Source: Peteryoungia desertarenae (GTDB taxonomy: Bacteria > Pseudomonadota > Alphaproteobacteria > Rhizobiales > Rhizobiaceae). From it: 43,299 nt of DNA. The stretch covers positions 1 through 43,299 of the forward strand of contig NZ_CP058352.1 of the NCBI RefSeq assembly GCF_005860795.2, written 5' to 3'. Shown piece after piece: positions 8,229 to 16,981 of this stretch; the first letter of the stretch is position 1; the number at the start of each line of letters is the position of its first letter. The translations under genes were made by a program, and so were the position numbers. The notes beneath the pieces were generated by a model. That model ran no database searches. It was given only the letters and a program-made list of their open reading frames with translations, and was not told the DNA's origin.

Positions 8229-11200
8229 TTACCGCCCCTGCTTCATCGCGCGGATCTCTTCGCGAATAGCTTGCAGCTCGCGGGCGTGGTTGTCGTTGGC
8301 AGCTTTGAGAGCCTCATTCTCAGCTTTTAGTCTGGCAAAATCCGCTTTCTGCGCGGTTGCCAGCTCCTGCACCGATGCAACCAGCGAGGCGATCATATTG
8401 ATGTAGGAGACCGACTTGGTCTTTTCCTCATTATCCGCTGTGCTTACTAGCTCGGGCCAGACCTTCTCGACTTCTTGCGCGACGAACCCGTACTGGACGC
8501 CCTTGGCGGTTTTCGGGTCCTTCCACTCATACTGGACGGGGTTCAATAGCTTCAACCGTTGCAGTTCAGTTGATGGCTGGAGATCGACAATATTCTTCTT
8601 CAAGCGCATGTCCGAGCGTTGCGCCATCACACTGTAGTAGAGACCAGAAGCTGCTATATCCCACGTTGCTAGTCCCCCGCCCCAACCACCGGGAAAATCC
8701 GTCCGCCAGCTTGCTCCATCGGTGGCTGGTATGATCACGTTGGCAGGAGAATTCGTGTCGCCGTTGATAAACATTCGTGTTTCCATAGTCGCCACGGCTC
8801 CGGCGATACCTGCCGGGGCTGTATAAAATGCGATCTCTCCAGAGCCACTACCAAGGTGTACGGTCGTTGCTGCCCCGTTAACTTGATATCTCCAGTTACC
8901 GTCATCGAACCTGGCATTGTTCGAAATGTTGGCTGCGGTATGCGTGAGGAAGAGCGAACCCGCACCATTCCCGAATTGGGCAACGGTTTGGTTTCCACCT
9001 CCGGATGAAGTCCCCGAAACATGGAATTCTTGCTGCGGACTTGAAGTACCAATACCCACGTTACCGCTTTCCGCAATGACCATATCCGCGACGTGGTTAG
9101 AGCTCGTGTGCCTACCGAAGTACATTATGCCAGCATTCTGGACAATTGAGCGATGCGTTACTCCTGCGGTTCCTGGGACGGTAGAATTGGTGAACATAAT
9201 CCCATTCCCGTTCCAGTTCGTATCGGAGATGTGGCCCAGAGCGACTTGGCCCTGAGCAATAGCTCGCGCTGTCGTGGTACCGGCCACGACTAAGGGAGCG
9301 GCTGGAGCTATGGTCCCGATTCCGACGTTGCCTGTACCGGTAATGCGCATGCGTTCCGTTTCGTCGGTACCAAACACGAGTGCCCGTGACGCGCTGTTAT
9401 GATAGATATTCATGCCGTTAGCATCCAGAGCGATTGCTCCGGAATAACCATTACCGGCGATTCTGAGGTGTCCGGAAGACGTGTTAGACATCGGGATGTT
9501 GCTGGAGTTGACGATACTCAGGTTGGCGTTCGCCGATGGGAATGATCCTACCCCTACATTCCCGGAGAAATATCCATTTGTGCTCGAAATCCCGTTCAGC
9601 ATAGTGACGCTGATACCTGGAACCACAAGCTGTCCGGCAGTGTCGAAATAGCCGGTGGTGACCCCGCTGGTGGTGATGGAAATGACCCCGCCGCTTTGGG
9701 CAGTGATGCCGGTGGTGGCGGAAATAATGCGGTCACTGACACTACTTAAAGCCTCCCAACTGCTGCCGTTGCGGCAGAACTGGAAGTCTCCGCCGGTATA
9801 GCGGATGGCGCCGGTGCGGCTGGCGTCGCAGGCTTCGCCCCCGCTGGCGATGCGGAGGGTGCCGTTGACCTGCAGGGTGGTTTCCGGCGTATTGGTGTTC
9901 ACACCTAGCCGTGCGCCGCCTGATCCGGTAAAGGCGTAGCTACGCAGCGAGCCCTCGTTGGTGTGGAAGCCGTTGGGCGACACGTAAGTGCGCACGCCAC
10001 CGTTGTTAAACTGGATATTGCCACCATTCACCACGCCAAGCTCGCCGGCGACGGTCAGCCAGTAGTCGGCGGTGGTGGCAAAGTCGGAGCCGTCGCCGAT
10101 GTAAGCGCCTTCGCCGCGTACGTCCAGCGTGATACCGGGGCTTGAGGTGCCGATACCGAGGCGGGTATTGGCGTTGTCCCACACCAGCCCGCTGCTGGCG
10201 GCAAAGGCGCCGCCGTTGTTAAATTGCACTTGGCCGGTAGAACCTGCCGCACTGGTGCTGCCGCCCGGTAGCGGGTTGTTCCAGCCGTTGGAGGTGCCGT
10301 TGAATTGGCAGAAGGTGATGGCGACGTTTTTGGGGCGGGTTTCGACCGCAGTGCGAAACCCAAAGTTCGATCCCGCGCCCCCGGCGGCGTTGTACGAAGC
10401 CCATTGCATTGCAGGATCAGAAGGGTAAGGGTCATAGATTGCCGATCCGGCTGTTGTCATCGCACTGTTAGAAAGTTGCCAGTTACCTCCACCTAACGTA
10501 GCCCCTGGGTTGTAAATTTGAAGTGTGTGGAAGTGGTCCTGAAAGGCATCCGCCTGCGTGGCACCCGGCGCCCGCGTGCCATCGGGATCATTCCCCGCAC
10601 CATTATCAATCCCACGCAGGAAGCGGCCACGGGCGGGGGTGTACTCGCTCCAGCCGGTGGGACAGGTGGTGCTGGCGAAGGCGGAAATGGTGCCTGCCGG
10701 AATACCCACACCCATGACCTGCCAGCCGGAGCCGGTGCAGAGTTCTAGCGCCGTGTTGCTGCTGTTGTAGCGCAGGGTACCGGCGTTGGTGCTGGTGCAG
10801 GCCGTGACCGTGGTGCTGCTGGCGATTTGCACCGCCGTGGTGGAAATGGCGGTGGACGAGACCTGTGCGGCGGTGAGATTAGGCAGGTAGCTTTGGCTGC
10901 TGCCGAGATAGCCCCAGGTTGTGCCGTTGGTGGAGAGGCTGACGATGGCCGTGGCGCTGTTGGCGGTGACGGCGAGGGTGCCGGAGGTGAGGCGGTCGCC
11001 GAGGGCTCCGCCCCCTGCCCCGCTGTTGCCGATGAAGTTGAAGGCGCGGCCTTCGGCGTAGAGGGTGGCTATGGATTTGCTTGAACAGTCCCCCACGTTG
11101 TTACCGCCTGTGTAGTTTCCAGATCCGTTGAATACTACATAATGCAGGTAGGAGGAAGCATCTGACATTGGAGCTGTGTAATAGTGTTCACTTGCTGATG

Positions 11201-12209
11201 TATAATCATGATACAGAATGCGAAATCCGGATGAATTTGTGCAGAAGATAGCATCCGGCCAACCCTCCACCATGCTGGTTGTCCCCGAAATCACCGTGGT
11301 CGCGCTTGGCGTGGCATTGACCCAAGCGGTGCCGTTGTAGGTGAGGACTTGGCCGGTGGCGGGCGAGGCAAGGCTGACGTCGGTCAGGCCAGAGAGAGCG
11401 GTGGCGCCTGTGCCGGAGACAAGGCCGTTGCCACTGGCGAGGAGGGAGCCGGAGAAGAAGCTGCCGTAACTCGAAAAGGTTGTGCCATTGGTGACACCAT
11501 AGATCTCAATGTAGTCCGAGGTTCCGTTCATTGGCACTATGGCAGATGCGTGTGGCTTGATATCACTGGGGCCATTGGCACCTGCATAAGTCAACATTGT
11601 ACCGTTTTTGTAGATACCAATGTAACAAGCCACGCCTTGCAGGCAGTAGTTTGATGCTACGATCAGGTAGTTACCATTGATGGTGGGAGTAAAACGGCTG
11701 TTGGCGGAATCGTAGTTGGCGTAAGTGTCAACTTCCTCGGCGCTGAAATTGATCTTGACCCAAGCGTTCGCAGTTACCCCGGTTTGATCTGACGCCATGA
11801 CGGCACGAAACGCCGGAACATTGGTCGGCGAAGCGCTGCCACCGAGAGCGGTGACCGAGATGCCATTGATAGTGCTGGCGCTGATGTTGGTGGCCGAAAT
11901 GGCATTGCTCGACAGGTTCGGCAAGTAGCTGGCCCCGCTGCCCAGATAACCCCACGTCGTCCCCGTTGTGGTCAGGCTGACCGAGTCCACCGTAAGCCCC
12001 GCCGTGGCATTGATGCGGCCCGTGGGGCTGATGGTGGGGGCGAAGCCGGGGCAGCCGATATCGCCGCGCGAGGCTTCACCGATGCAGATGCGGCTGTCGG
12101 AGACGCCAAGCGTGGCGGAGATATGCGCAAGCTCACTCCACACCTGTGCATGGGCTGAGGTTGCCACTAACGGACACAACAGACTCAAGGCGACAAGAGC
12201 AAAGCGCAT
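8229..12209 (-). CDS. Giant secreted modular fibre protein 2 with C-terminal S74 chaperone domain
   Basis: The chosen start is ATG 12209 (revcomp), behind AGGGGGAG and just before a Sec signal peptide (1-21, ending TSAHA), giving 1326 residues; the 61 codons upstream overlap the small secreted gene. The N-terminal 120 residues nearly match fibre 1. One C1q-like module, a GWPDAIFC module, a tail-collar domain (PTGWSEYTPARGRFLRG), two Cys/Trp motifs and a long run of VGIGTSSP-type repeats follow. The last 120 or so residues are a peptidase S74 intramolecular chaperone (SDMRLKKNIVDLQP, FVAQEVEKVWPELV) with a closing coiled coil. In endosialidases and other fibres this domain drives trimer assembly and then cuts itself off. 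It is the second gene of an operon, four bases after the small secreted gene. Confidence 0.87.
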   Translation of the reverse strand: MRFALVALSLLCPLVATSAHAQVWSELAHISATLGVSDSRICIGEASRGDIGCPGFAPTISPTGRINATAGLTVDSVSLTTTGTTWGYLGSGASYLPNLSSNAISATNISASTINGISVTALGGSASPTNVPAFRAVMASDQTGVTANAWVKINFSAEEVDTYANYDSANSRFTPTINGNYLIVASNYCLQGVACYIGIYKNGTMLTYAGANGPSDIKPHASAIVPMNGTSDYIEIYGVTNGTTFSSYGSFFSGSLLASGNGLVSGTGATALSGLTDVSLASPATGQVLTYNGTAWVNATPSATTVISGTTSMVEGWPDAIFCTNSSGFRILYHDYTSASEHYYTAPMSDASSYLHYVVFNGSGNYTGGNNVGDCSSKSIATLYAEGRAFNFIGNSGAGGGALGDRLTSGTLAVTANSATAIVSLSTNGTTWGYLGSSQSYLPNLTAAQVSSTAISTTAVQIASSTTVTACTSTNAGTLRYNSSNTALELCTGSGWQVMGVGIPAGTISAFASTTCPTGWSEYTPARGRFLRGIDNGAGNDPDGTRAPGATQADAFQDHFHTLQIYNPGATLGGGNWQLSNSAMTTAGSAIYDPYPSDPAMQWASYNAAGGAGSNFGFRTAVETRPKNVAITFCQFNGTSNGWNNPLPGGSTSAAGSTGQVQFNNGGAFAASSGLVWDNANTRLGIGTSSPGITLDVRGEGAYIGDGSDFATTADYWLTVAGELGVVNGGNIQFNNGGVRTYVSPNGFHTNEGSLRSYAFTGSGGARLGVNTNTPETTLQVNGTLRIASGGEACDASRTGAIRYTGGDFQFCRNGSSWEALSSVSDRIISATTGITAQSGGVISITTSGVTTGYFDTAGQLVVPGISVTMLNGISSTNGYFSGNVGVGSFPSANANLSIVNSSNIPMSNTSSGHLRIAGNGYSGAIALDANGMNIYHNSASRALVFGTDETERMRITGTGNVGIGTIAPAAPLVVAGTTTARAIAQGQVALGHISDTNWNGNGIMFTNSTVPGTAGVTHRSIVQNAGIMYFGRHTSSNHVADMVIAESGNVGIGTSSPQQEFHVSGTSSGGGNQTVAQFGNGAGSLFLTHTAANISNNARFDDGNWRYQVNGAATTVHLGSGSGEIAFYTAPAGIAGAVATMETRMFINGDTNSPANVIIPATDGASWRTDFPGGWGGGLATWDIAASGLYYSVMAQRSDMRLKKNIVDLQPSTELQRLKLLNPVQYEWKDPKTAKGVQYGFVAQEVEKVWPELVSTADNEEKTKSVSYINMIASLVASVQELATAQKADFARLKAENEALKAANDNHARELQAIREEIRAMKQGR

Positions 12210-12213
12210 AGAG

Positions 12214-12453
12214 CTATCTCCCCCTCTTACACGTGTACAGTCGATCATTGACCATATGGAACGTCCCGACATTGTCGGTATTGCACAGCGCGGGATCGGG
12301 TGCCGTCTTGCCGCTGACCTCGTCCCGAGCTTCCGCATGGATGACCTGGGTCGGGCTGGGTTGGCGTGTATGTGCGGTTGCCTCTTCGGCATGGGGCAAG
12401 GCTGGCAGGCCGCAGACGGCAGCGACGAGCAAGGCGCATAAGATTCGGGGCAT
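12214..12453 (-). CDS. Small secreted protein, partner of fibre 2
   Basis: This 79-residue product starts at the second of two adjacent ATG codons (12453; 12456 is equally possible) behind a GGCAGGG ribosome site. It has a signal peptide (RILCALLVAAVCGLPALPHA) and a short, charged middle. The end, CNTDNVGTFHMVNDRLYTC, resembles the very end of fibre 1 (CTPDKVGTVALINGFLRQC), with two cysteines at about the same spacing. The fibre 2 start codon lies four bases past its stop, so the two are surely co-expressed. It could be a secretion or assembly helper, or a split-off terminal module of a fibre. I know no named family for it. Confidence 0.7.
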   Translation of the reverse strand: MPRILCALLVAAVCGLPALPHAEEATAHTRQPSPTQVIHAEARDEVSGKTAPDPALCNTDNVGTFHMVNDRLYTCKRGR

Positions 12454-12542
12454 CATGCAGACCACCCTGCCGGAGTTAAGAATCTCCGTCACGTCAGATG
12501 CCTACAGGTTCAGCAGCGAACCGCTTGGTTTAGGTTCATGAC

Positions 12543-12571
12543 GACTTTCCGGTGATGAGCCGAGACGATGC
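12543..12571. repeat. 29-bp direct repeat upstream of the fibre 2 operon (other copy 7764-7792)
   Basis: Identical to 7764-7792 and at the same distance, about 90 bases, from the minus-strand operon start. The remaining bases of 12454-12703 are GC-rich leader with no gene. Confidence 0.85.
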
Positions 12572-12703
12572 GGCCCACCTGCGCGAGGGGGTGTGGGGAG
12601 TCCATGCCCGGCCCGCACCAACCGAGTTGGGCAGGACACCCCTCCCCTCCCCCGCGTCCTTCGGTGGCGCGCTCCGGCGCATCAACCAAGGAAAGCCTAA
12701 GCC

Positions 12704-13036
12704 ATGACCGACAAGAAAACCGCCCGCATTGCCGAACTGAACGACGTGCTGCGCACCACCTTCCTGACCGGCAGGGTACTGATGACGGAAGGGATCCGCG
12801 CCCTCCCCGACGCGCTGCAAAGCCGCATCGTTGAGGCCGTGCAGAACTTCACCGCCTTCACACCGGACAACGACCCGCATGGCGAACACGACTTCGGCGC
12901 CATCACCCTCGACGGCAAAAAGGTCTTCTGGAAGATCGATTACTACGCGCCGGACATGCTGCACAGTTCGGAAGATCCGTCCGATCCCAAGCAGACCCGC
13001 CGGGTGCTGACCATCATGCTGGCGGGGGAGTATTAA
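12704..13036 (+). CDS. DUF3768 family protein
   Basis: This 110-residue protein matches the DUF3768 pattern closely: an N-terminal IAELNDVLRTTFLTGRV stretch, then DNDPHGEHDFGAI, VFWKIDYYAPDM, DPSDPKQTRRVLTIML and an end in GEY. The family is frequent on alphaproteobacterial plasmids and its role is unknown. ATG 12704 follows an AAGGAAAG ribosome site and a leader of about 130 GC-rich bases. A fragment of a second copy survives at 7798-7842. Confidence 0.9.
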   Translation: MTDKKTARIAELNDVLRTTFLTGRVLMTEGIRALPDALQSRIVEAVQNFTAFTPDNDPHGEHDFGAITLDGKKVFWKIDYYAPDMLHSSEDPSDPKQTRRVLTIMLAGEY

Positions 13037-13094
13037 CTCCCCTGCCCTGCCGGGCGTCCTGCGAGACGCTCCGGTGCTCCGCTATGCTGGCGCC

Positions 13095-13187
13095 ATGAGA
13101 CGTATGGGGCTTTTCGTGTTGACAGGTGCGCCGGTGGCGGCGGGTACGGCGGAGATCGTTCAGCCCCTCCTGAGTTATTTCGGGTAG
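13095..13187 (+). CDS. Possible 30-residue hydrophobic peptide
   Basis: A short frame from ATG 13095 to TAG 13187 encodes a mostly hydrophobic peptide with two starting arginines (MRRMGLFVLTGAP...), the shape of a small membrane peptide. No clear ribosome site is visible and the start sits in a GC-rich repeat-like leader, so it may be chance. Confidence 0.25.
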   Translation: MRRMGLFVLTGAPVAAGTAEIVQPLLSYFG

Positions 13188-13271
13188 CTGTGAGTGTTCT
13201 TGCTACCACAGGCGGTGTGGTGAAGCGCGGCCTGTCAGCTTCGACTGGTGGGGCGTGTGCTATAAGAGCTT

Positions 13272-13814
13272 ATGGGATTTTTGTATGTTTTCGTTTTCGG
13301 GGCTGCATTGGCGGTGTCCACTTTGACTGTGGCGCAGGAGCGTACGGCTTCGGGTAACTTGCAGACAGAGGCGAGCTGGAGCGCACTGAAAATCCTGAGC
13401 GACAATGCTATGGCGCAGGCCCGTGTCGCCACCACAGCCGCCACCGATGCGCGCACCCGTGCTGATAATGCCATGACACGCGCCAACGAGGCCCACACGC
13501 TCGCCGGTCAGGCTCTTACCACCGCCAACGGCGCGCAGGCGACTGCCAACCATGCCGTGAATGGTGTCAACAACATCAGTTATTGCGGACGCCATGGCAT
13601 GTTGTTTACGGGAACGTCCTGCCGGGCCATCCCCTCGACGCCTGTTCCTGCTAACTGCAACTGGACGGCCCTGCCCCATGGACAGCACCACTTAGTCTGC
13701 CCTAGCTCCCAGATTGTGACCGGTCTCGCGTTCGAGGGGGCTACCTGGTCGAATGCGCGCGACAATCACGCGGGGCCTGAGATTTACGCAGCCTTGTGTT
13801 GTTCGCTGCAATAG
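13272..13814 (+). CDS. Secreted protein with alanine-rich coiled coil and cysteine-rich end
   Basis: The 180-residue product begins with a signal peptide (about 1-21, ending TLTVAQ). Residues 35-97 are an alanine-rich helical stretch with heptad-like repeats (AMAQARVATTAATDARTRAD and following), likely a coiled-coil stalk that could trimerise. The last 80 residues contain seven cysteines (SYC, TSC, NC, LVC, LCC) and a tryptophan-rich compact region. This stalk-plus-head layout resembles the larger secreted fibres nearby, though I see no sequence repeat shared with them. Its own leader is about 80 bases long. No known family is recognised. Confidence 0.7.
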   Translation: MGFLYVFVFGAALAVSTLTVAQERTASGNLQTEASWSALKILSDNAMAQARVATTAATDARTRADNAMTRANEAHTLAGQALTTANGAQATANHAVNGVNNISYCGRHGMLFTGTSCRAIPSTPVPANCNWTALPHGQHHLVCPSSQIVTGLAFEGATWSNARDNHAGPEIYAALCCSLQ

Positions 13815-13824
13815 CAGACGGCGG

Positions 13825-14211
13825 CTACACCGGCTTTCCCGCTTTTTGCTGCAATAATTCCACCGCCTTTTCAAAAGCCTCTCCCAGCACCCAGCCATTC
13901 GCATCGGCGATCGCATAGAACTGCTCGATGGTTTCCGGACGGCATTTCAGGTTGAGCTGGGCGGAGCGGCCTGTGCGGCGGCGGCGGGTGGCCTTGGCGG
14001 GCACGGGCGCCGGCACTGTCAGGGCAACCGGGTCCTTGGCCTCGCGCCTCTTGAATTGGGCCTTGGCGGCAGCTTCGGCGACCTTGGCCTGGTCAGGACG
14101 CGTCACCTGCTTGGGCTGAAAGTCACTGAGGTCGAGAACGGGGGGCTTGGGTACCGGCGGTGTGGCGATGTCCTCATCGTCCTCGAAGCCGAGTTTCTGA
14201 CGCGTGTTCAT
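13825..14211 (-). CDS. Partition-associated protein downstream of ParA
   Basis: This 128-residue protein overlaps the parA stop by one base (TAATG), so the two are translated as a pair. The N-terminal 70 residues are acidic and proline-rich and likely disordered. The C-terminal 55 (TGRSAQLNLKCRPETIEQF... FEKAVELLQ) resemble a ribbon-helix-helix DNA-binding domain. Small proteins of this kind take the ParB place in type Ib partition systems and are annotated as stability or partitioning determinants. Its target is probably the repeat-rich region upstream of parA. Confidence 0.8.
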   Translation of the reverse strand: MNTRQKLGFEDDEDIATPPVPKPPVLDLSDFQPKQVTRPDQAKVAEAAAKAQFKRREAKDPVALTVPAPVPAKATRRRRTGRSAQLNLKCRPETIEQFYAIADANGWVLGEAFEKAVELLQQKAGKPV

Positions 14212-14900
14212 TAGGCCGCCCTCCCCTGCTTCGCCTGAACCGCCTTGAGCTTGGCGACCACTTCCGCCGTAAACTCCATGGCGTTCTGGACGGCCTTGTC
14301 GATATTGCTGACCTGTTTTGGATCAAGGTTGGCAAGAAGACCGCCGAAATCCAGCAGGTCGCGGTAGGCGGCGCGCTCGACGATCGAACTGGTGAAGACA
14401 TCGATGCCGGCGGAGTCGAGCTGATCGCGGACGTTCCTGAGGGAGCGGGAGGCGACCGCCGCACTGACACGGGTGAGAAGCACCGCGTGCGGGATCTCGC
14501 GCTTGGCCATGCGCGACTGGTTACGGATGAGCCTGATGGTCTTGGAGGCGCCCTTGGCGTCCATCGACGCGCCCTGGGTCGGGATGATGACGAAGTCCGA
14601 CATGCCGATCGCATTGGCCACCATCAGGCTGGCGGTGCCTTCCAGGTCGATGATCACGAACTGGTGGGTCATGGAGGCGTCTTCCACCACATCGACGATC
14701 GAGTCTTCGGTCACGTCACTGATGATGGTGATGTTCTGCGGCTTGCCCGGCAGGGCGCCCCATTGCGAAATCCAGCGCTCGGGGTCGGCATCGACGATGG
14801 CGACGCTCGCACCCCGCGCCGCGAGTTCGCCTGCGAGCAGCAGGGCGGATGTGGTCTTGCCGGCGCCACCCTTCGGGTTGGCAAATGAAATCACGGGCAT
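14211..14900 (-). CDS. parA: ParA family partition ATPase
   Basis: This 229-residue Walker-type ATPase has the deviant Walker A box KGGAGKTT (10-17), the switch aspartates in VDADPERW and the FVIIDLEGT Walker B. The length, without an N-terminal DNA-binding domain, is that of the small type Ib ParA proteins. ParA binds nucleoid DNA with ATP and moves plasmid copies through its partner at a centromere. It is transcribed away from repA across a shared repeat-rich region, and its start follows AGGAGATG. The adjacent small gene is its likely partner. Confidence 0.95.
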   Translation of the reverse strand: MPVISFANPKGGAGKTTSALLLAGELAARGASVAIVDADPERWISQWGALPGKPQNITIISDVTEDSIVDVVEDASMTHQFVIIDLEGTASLMVANAIGMSDFVIIPTQGASMDAKGASKTIRLIRNQSRMAKREIPHAVLLTRVSAAVASRSLRNVRDQLDSAGIDVFTSSIVERAAYRDLLDFGGLLANLDPKQVSNIDKAVQNAMEFTAEVVAKLKAVQAKQGRAA

Positions 14901-14937
14901 CGTGCATCTCCTATTGTTGACCCCACCCTACTCCGCA

Positions 14938-15075
14938 AAAGCTAACAGATAGCTACCAGCTAGCCAATGGTAACAGGTAGCTATCCGCTACCATATGGTA
15001 CCAATTTATCACATTGGTACCAAGTAGCTACCAGATACTAATAGGCTACTATATAGTAGCCATCTGGTAGCGTTT
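14938..15075. promoter_or_regulatory. Repeat-rich parA/repA divergent region, likely partition site or control region
   Basis: The AT-rich gap between the divergent parA and repA genes holds several copies of one motif: TAGCTACCAG at 14950-14959 and 15025-15034, inverted as GGTAGCTA (14976) and CTGGTAGC (15064), and partly as GCTACC (14987). Two TGGTACCA palindromes (14996 and 15015) sit in its middle and a CTACTATATAGTAG palindrome near 15047. Clustered direct and inverted copies suit binding by the small ParA partner (centromere and autoregulation) or by RepA. Confidence 0.7.
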
Positions 15076-15163
15076 GTGCGACCGCGCGGGAAATCCCTGG
15101 CGAAGTGTCCGGAAATGCGGCATTCCGGTTGGCAGGGCGTACCACTCGGGGTAGGGTGACCTT

Positions 15164-16387
15164 ATGACAAAATCCAAACTCAACCTCATGTCCCGCGAGC
15201 AGTTCGGCACCCTGACGCTGCACGAGAAGAACGCCTATCTGCAAAAGATGGCGGATGATTTTGCCGATGCCAACCAGCGTGAGCGCATCGAGCTGGACAA
15301 GGACGGACTGAGCCGACTGCGGCGCTATTACAGCCGCCGCGTCTGGGCGGACCTGAAGCTCGACGAGGCGGGCGGCGGACCGCTTAACCGCGCGCTGCGC
15401 AGTCTGGGGGAGGGCATCCGCAACGCCAGCATCGAGGCGGATGTTACCGGCGCCCTCATGAGCGAGACCAAGCCCAAGCGGGTGCTGCGGTCACCGCCCC
15501 AGGACGACGCGCAGCTGATGTTCTTTGTGCCCACTGTCTATGACGCACCGCTCAAGGACGACGTCAACCTGATGGATGTGGCACCCTTCAGCCTCAGCAA
15601 ACGGGCCACCAAAGGCATCATCAAATACGAGCTGAAAGACTGCCTGATTACCATTGAAGGCGGTGCCGAGAGCGGCCTTGCCACGGTCTTCGACTATGAC
15701 ATCTTTCTCAACATGGTATCCTACCTTGCCGAGGAGGTGCAGCAGTACCGGCGCGAGGAAGCCAAGGGCCTGCGCCCGAATATCCCGCCAAAGACCTACC
15801 GGCCCAGTGCCTCCCATATCCTCAAGTTTTGCCGTCGCTCGGACGGCGGGAAATCCTACGAAGATCTGGAAGCGGCTCTCGACCGGCTGGCCAACACCAC
15901 CATCAAGGTGGTCAACCTGTCCGGCGGCAATCGCCGGCAGGTGGACAGTCGCCCGCTGATCGGCGGTTACAGCGTGGTAAGCCGAACCGGCGCGAACAAG
16001 ATCGACACCGTCGAAATCACTATTCCCGACTGGGTCTATACCAGTGTGGTACGCAGCGACAAGAAACTGCCGCTGCTGACCCTCCACCAGGACTACTTCC
16101 TGATCAGCTCCGGCATTGGCCGGTATATCTACCGCCTTGCCCGCAAGGCGGCAGGCAAAACCGAGGCGCGCTACAGCATCAGCGAACTGCACCGGCGCAG
16201 TGGCTCCTCCCAGGAACTGCGCAAGTTTGCCTACGACCTCCGCGAGTTCGTGACGCGCACCCAGGCGTTTCCCATGCCGGAATACGACCTGGCGATGGAG
16301 CAGGGCAGGGAAGAGCAGATGCTCTACATGCGCCGGCGCAATGACGACGAACTCAAGGCGCCGGTAGACCTCTTGTCGGACGCCTGA
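15164..16387 (+). CDS. repA: RepA plasmid replication initiator (RPA family)
   Basis: This 407-residue protein belongs to the RPA/RepA initiator family of alphaproteobacterial and other plasmids. Conserved stretches include LMFFVPTVYDAPLKDDVNLMDVAPFSLS (given here as the region at 117-145), the winged-helix part around TYRPSASHILKF and EALDRLANTTIKV, and YFLISSGIGRYIYRLARKAAG near 310. It binds iterons and opens the origin. The ATG at 15164 follows a GGGTAGGGTGAC ribosome site. Iterons lie directly downstream of the gene, and parA is divergent upstream. Confidence 0.93.
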   Translation: MTKSKLNLMSREQFGTLTLHEKNAYLQKMADDFADANQRERIELDKDGLSRLRRYYSRRVWADLKLDEAGGGPLNRALRSLGEGIRNASIEADVTGALMSETKPKRVLRSPPQDDAQLMFFVPTVYDAPLKDDVNLMDVAPFSLSKRATKGIIKYELKDCLITIEGGAESGLATVFDYDIFLNMVSYLAEEVQQYRREEAKGLRPNIPPKTYRPSASHILKFCRRSDGGKSYEDLEAALDRLANTTIKVVNLSGGNRRQVDSRPLIGGYSVVSRTGANKIDTVEITIPDWVYTSVVRSDKKLPLLTLHQDYFLISSGIGRYIYRLARKAAGKTEARYSISELHRRSGSSQELRKFAYDLREFVTRTQAFPMPEYDLAMEQGREEQMLYMRRRNDDELKAPVDLLSDA

Positions 16388-16390
16388 TTT

Positions 16391-16790
16391 TTGTCGGGGG
16401 CCGTTTTTCGCCGACGACAATTTTTGTCGGCATCTTGTCCGTACATGACCGACGACAAAAATCCTTGTCCAGCCTTGCCTTTTCCAAAGAATCGGTTTTG
16501 TCGCTCCGGGCACCACATCCGTATTTCACCGACAATTTTCCGTACATCGCCGACGACAAACCGTACTTTACCGACGACAAACCGTACATCGCCGACGACA
16601 AGCCGTACATCGCCGACATGGCATGTTCGCAAGCCTTTGATAGATTTTACGAAATCGGGGCTTTTTCGTCCTAAAACTTATTAAAACTTATATAAAACAT
16701 AGAAAACAAGTTAAAACAGGCTCCGCCCATTTTTTTTCAATCTGGATTTTGTTTTTTTGTCTTTGTCGGCGATCCCCGCACAAGTTTTGC
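16391..16790. other. Probable origin of vegetative replication: iterons and AT-rich unwinding region
   Basis: Five 21-base units run head to tail at 16518-16538, 16539-16559, 16560-16580, 16581-16601 and 16602-16622; the core is CCGTACATCGCCGACGAC, and the first and last are degenerate. A further copy is at 16438-16458, and the half-motif CCGACGACAA or its inverse TTGTCGG recurs from 16391 and near 16763. Directly after the array, 16640-16760 is very AT-rich with a TTAAAAC/ATAAAAC pattern repeating about every ten bases, suiting strand opening. The position behind repA fits an iteron origin. Confidence 0.88.
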
Positions 16791-16981
16791 CAGATTGAGC
16801 AAAACCGGATTTCACAGGTAATCTGAGTGCTGACATCAGAGACAAGAGGAATTGTCTGGAAGCACCTGTCCTAAAGCACCCAAACGCGGCTCAGAATCGT
16901 TTTTGACGGGTAATCCAACCCACCCTTGCCTTGCCCCTGAAAATCGCCGCTAACCGCTCTCAGAAGGGCTCGCGACATTGA

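Noticed and set aside
12210..12392. 61-codon N-terminal extension of fibre 2
   Set aside because: It overlaps the small secreted gene in another frame, and the signal peptide and ribosome site fix the start at 12209.
3885..12453. Prophage remnant carrying tail-fibre genes
   Set aside because: No capsid, terminase, tail tube, lysis or phage regulatory genes are present, and both fibres carry Sec signal peptides.
15491..16516. 341-codon minus-strand frame
   Set aside because: It lies opposite repA, which has a good start and family match; the frame has no ribosome site or recognisable fold.
16518..16622. CRISPR array
   Set aside because: The 21-base units are directly tandem with no spacers and follow repA, so they are iterons. 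No CRISPR array is seen elsewhere.
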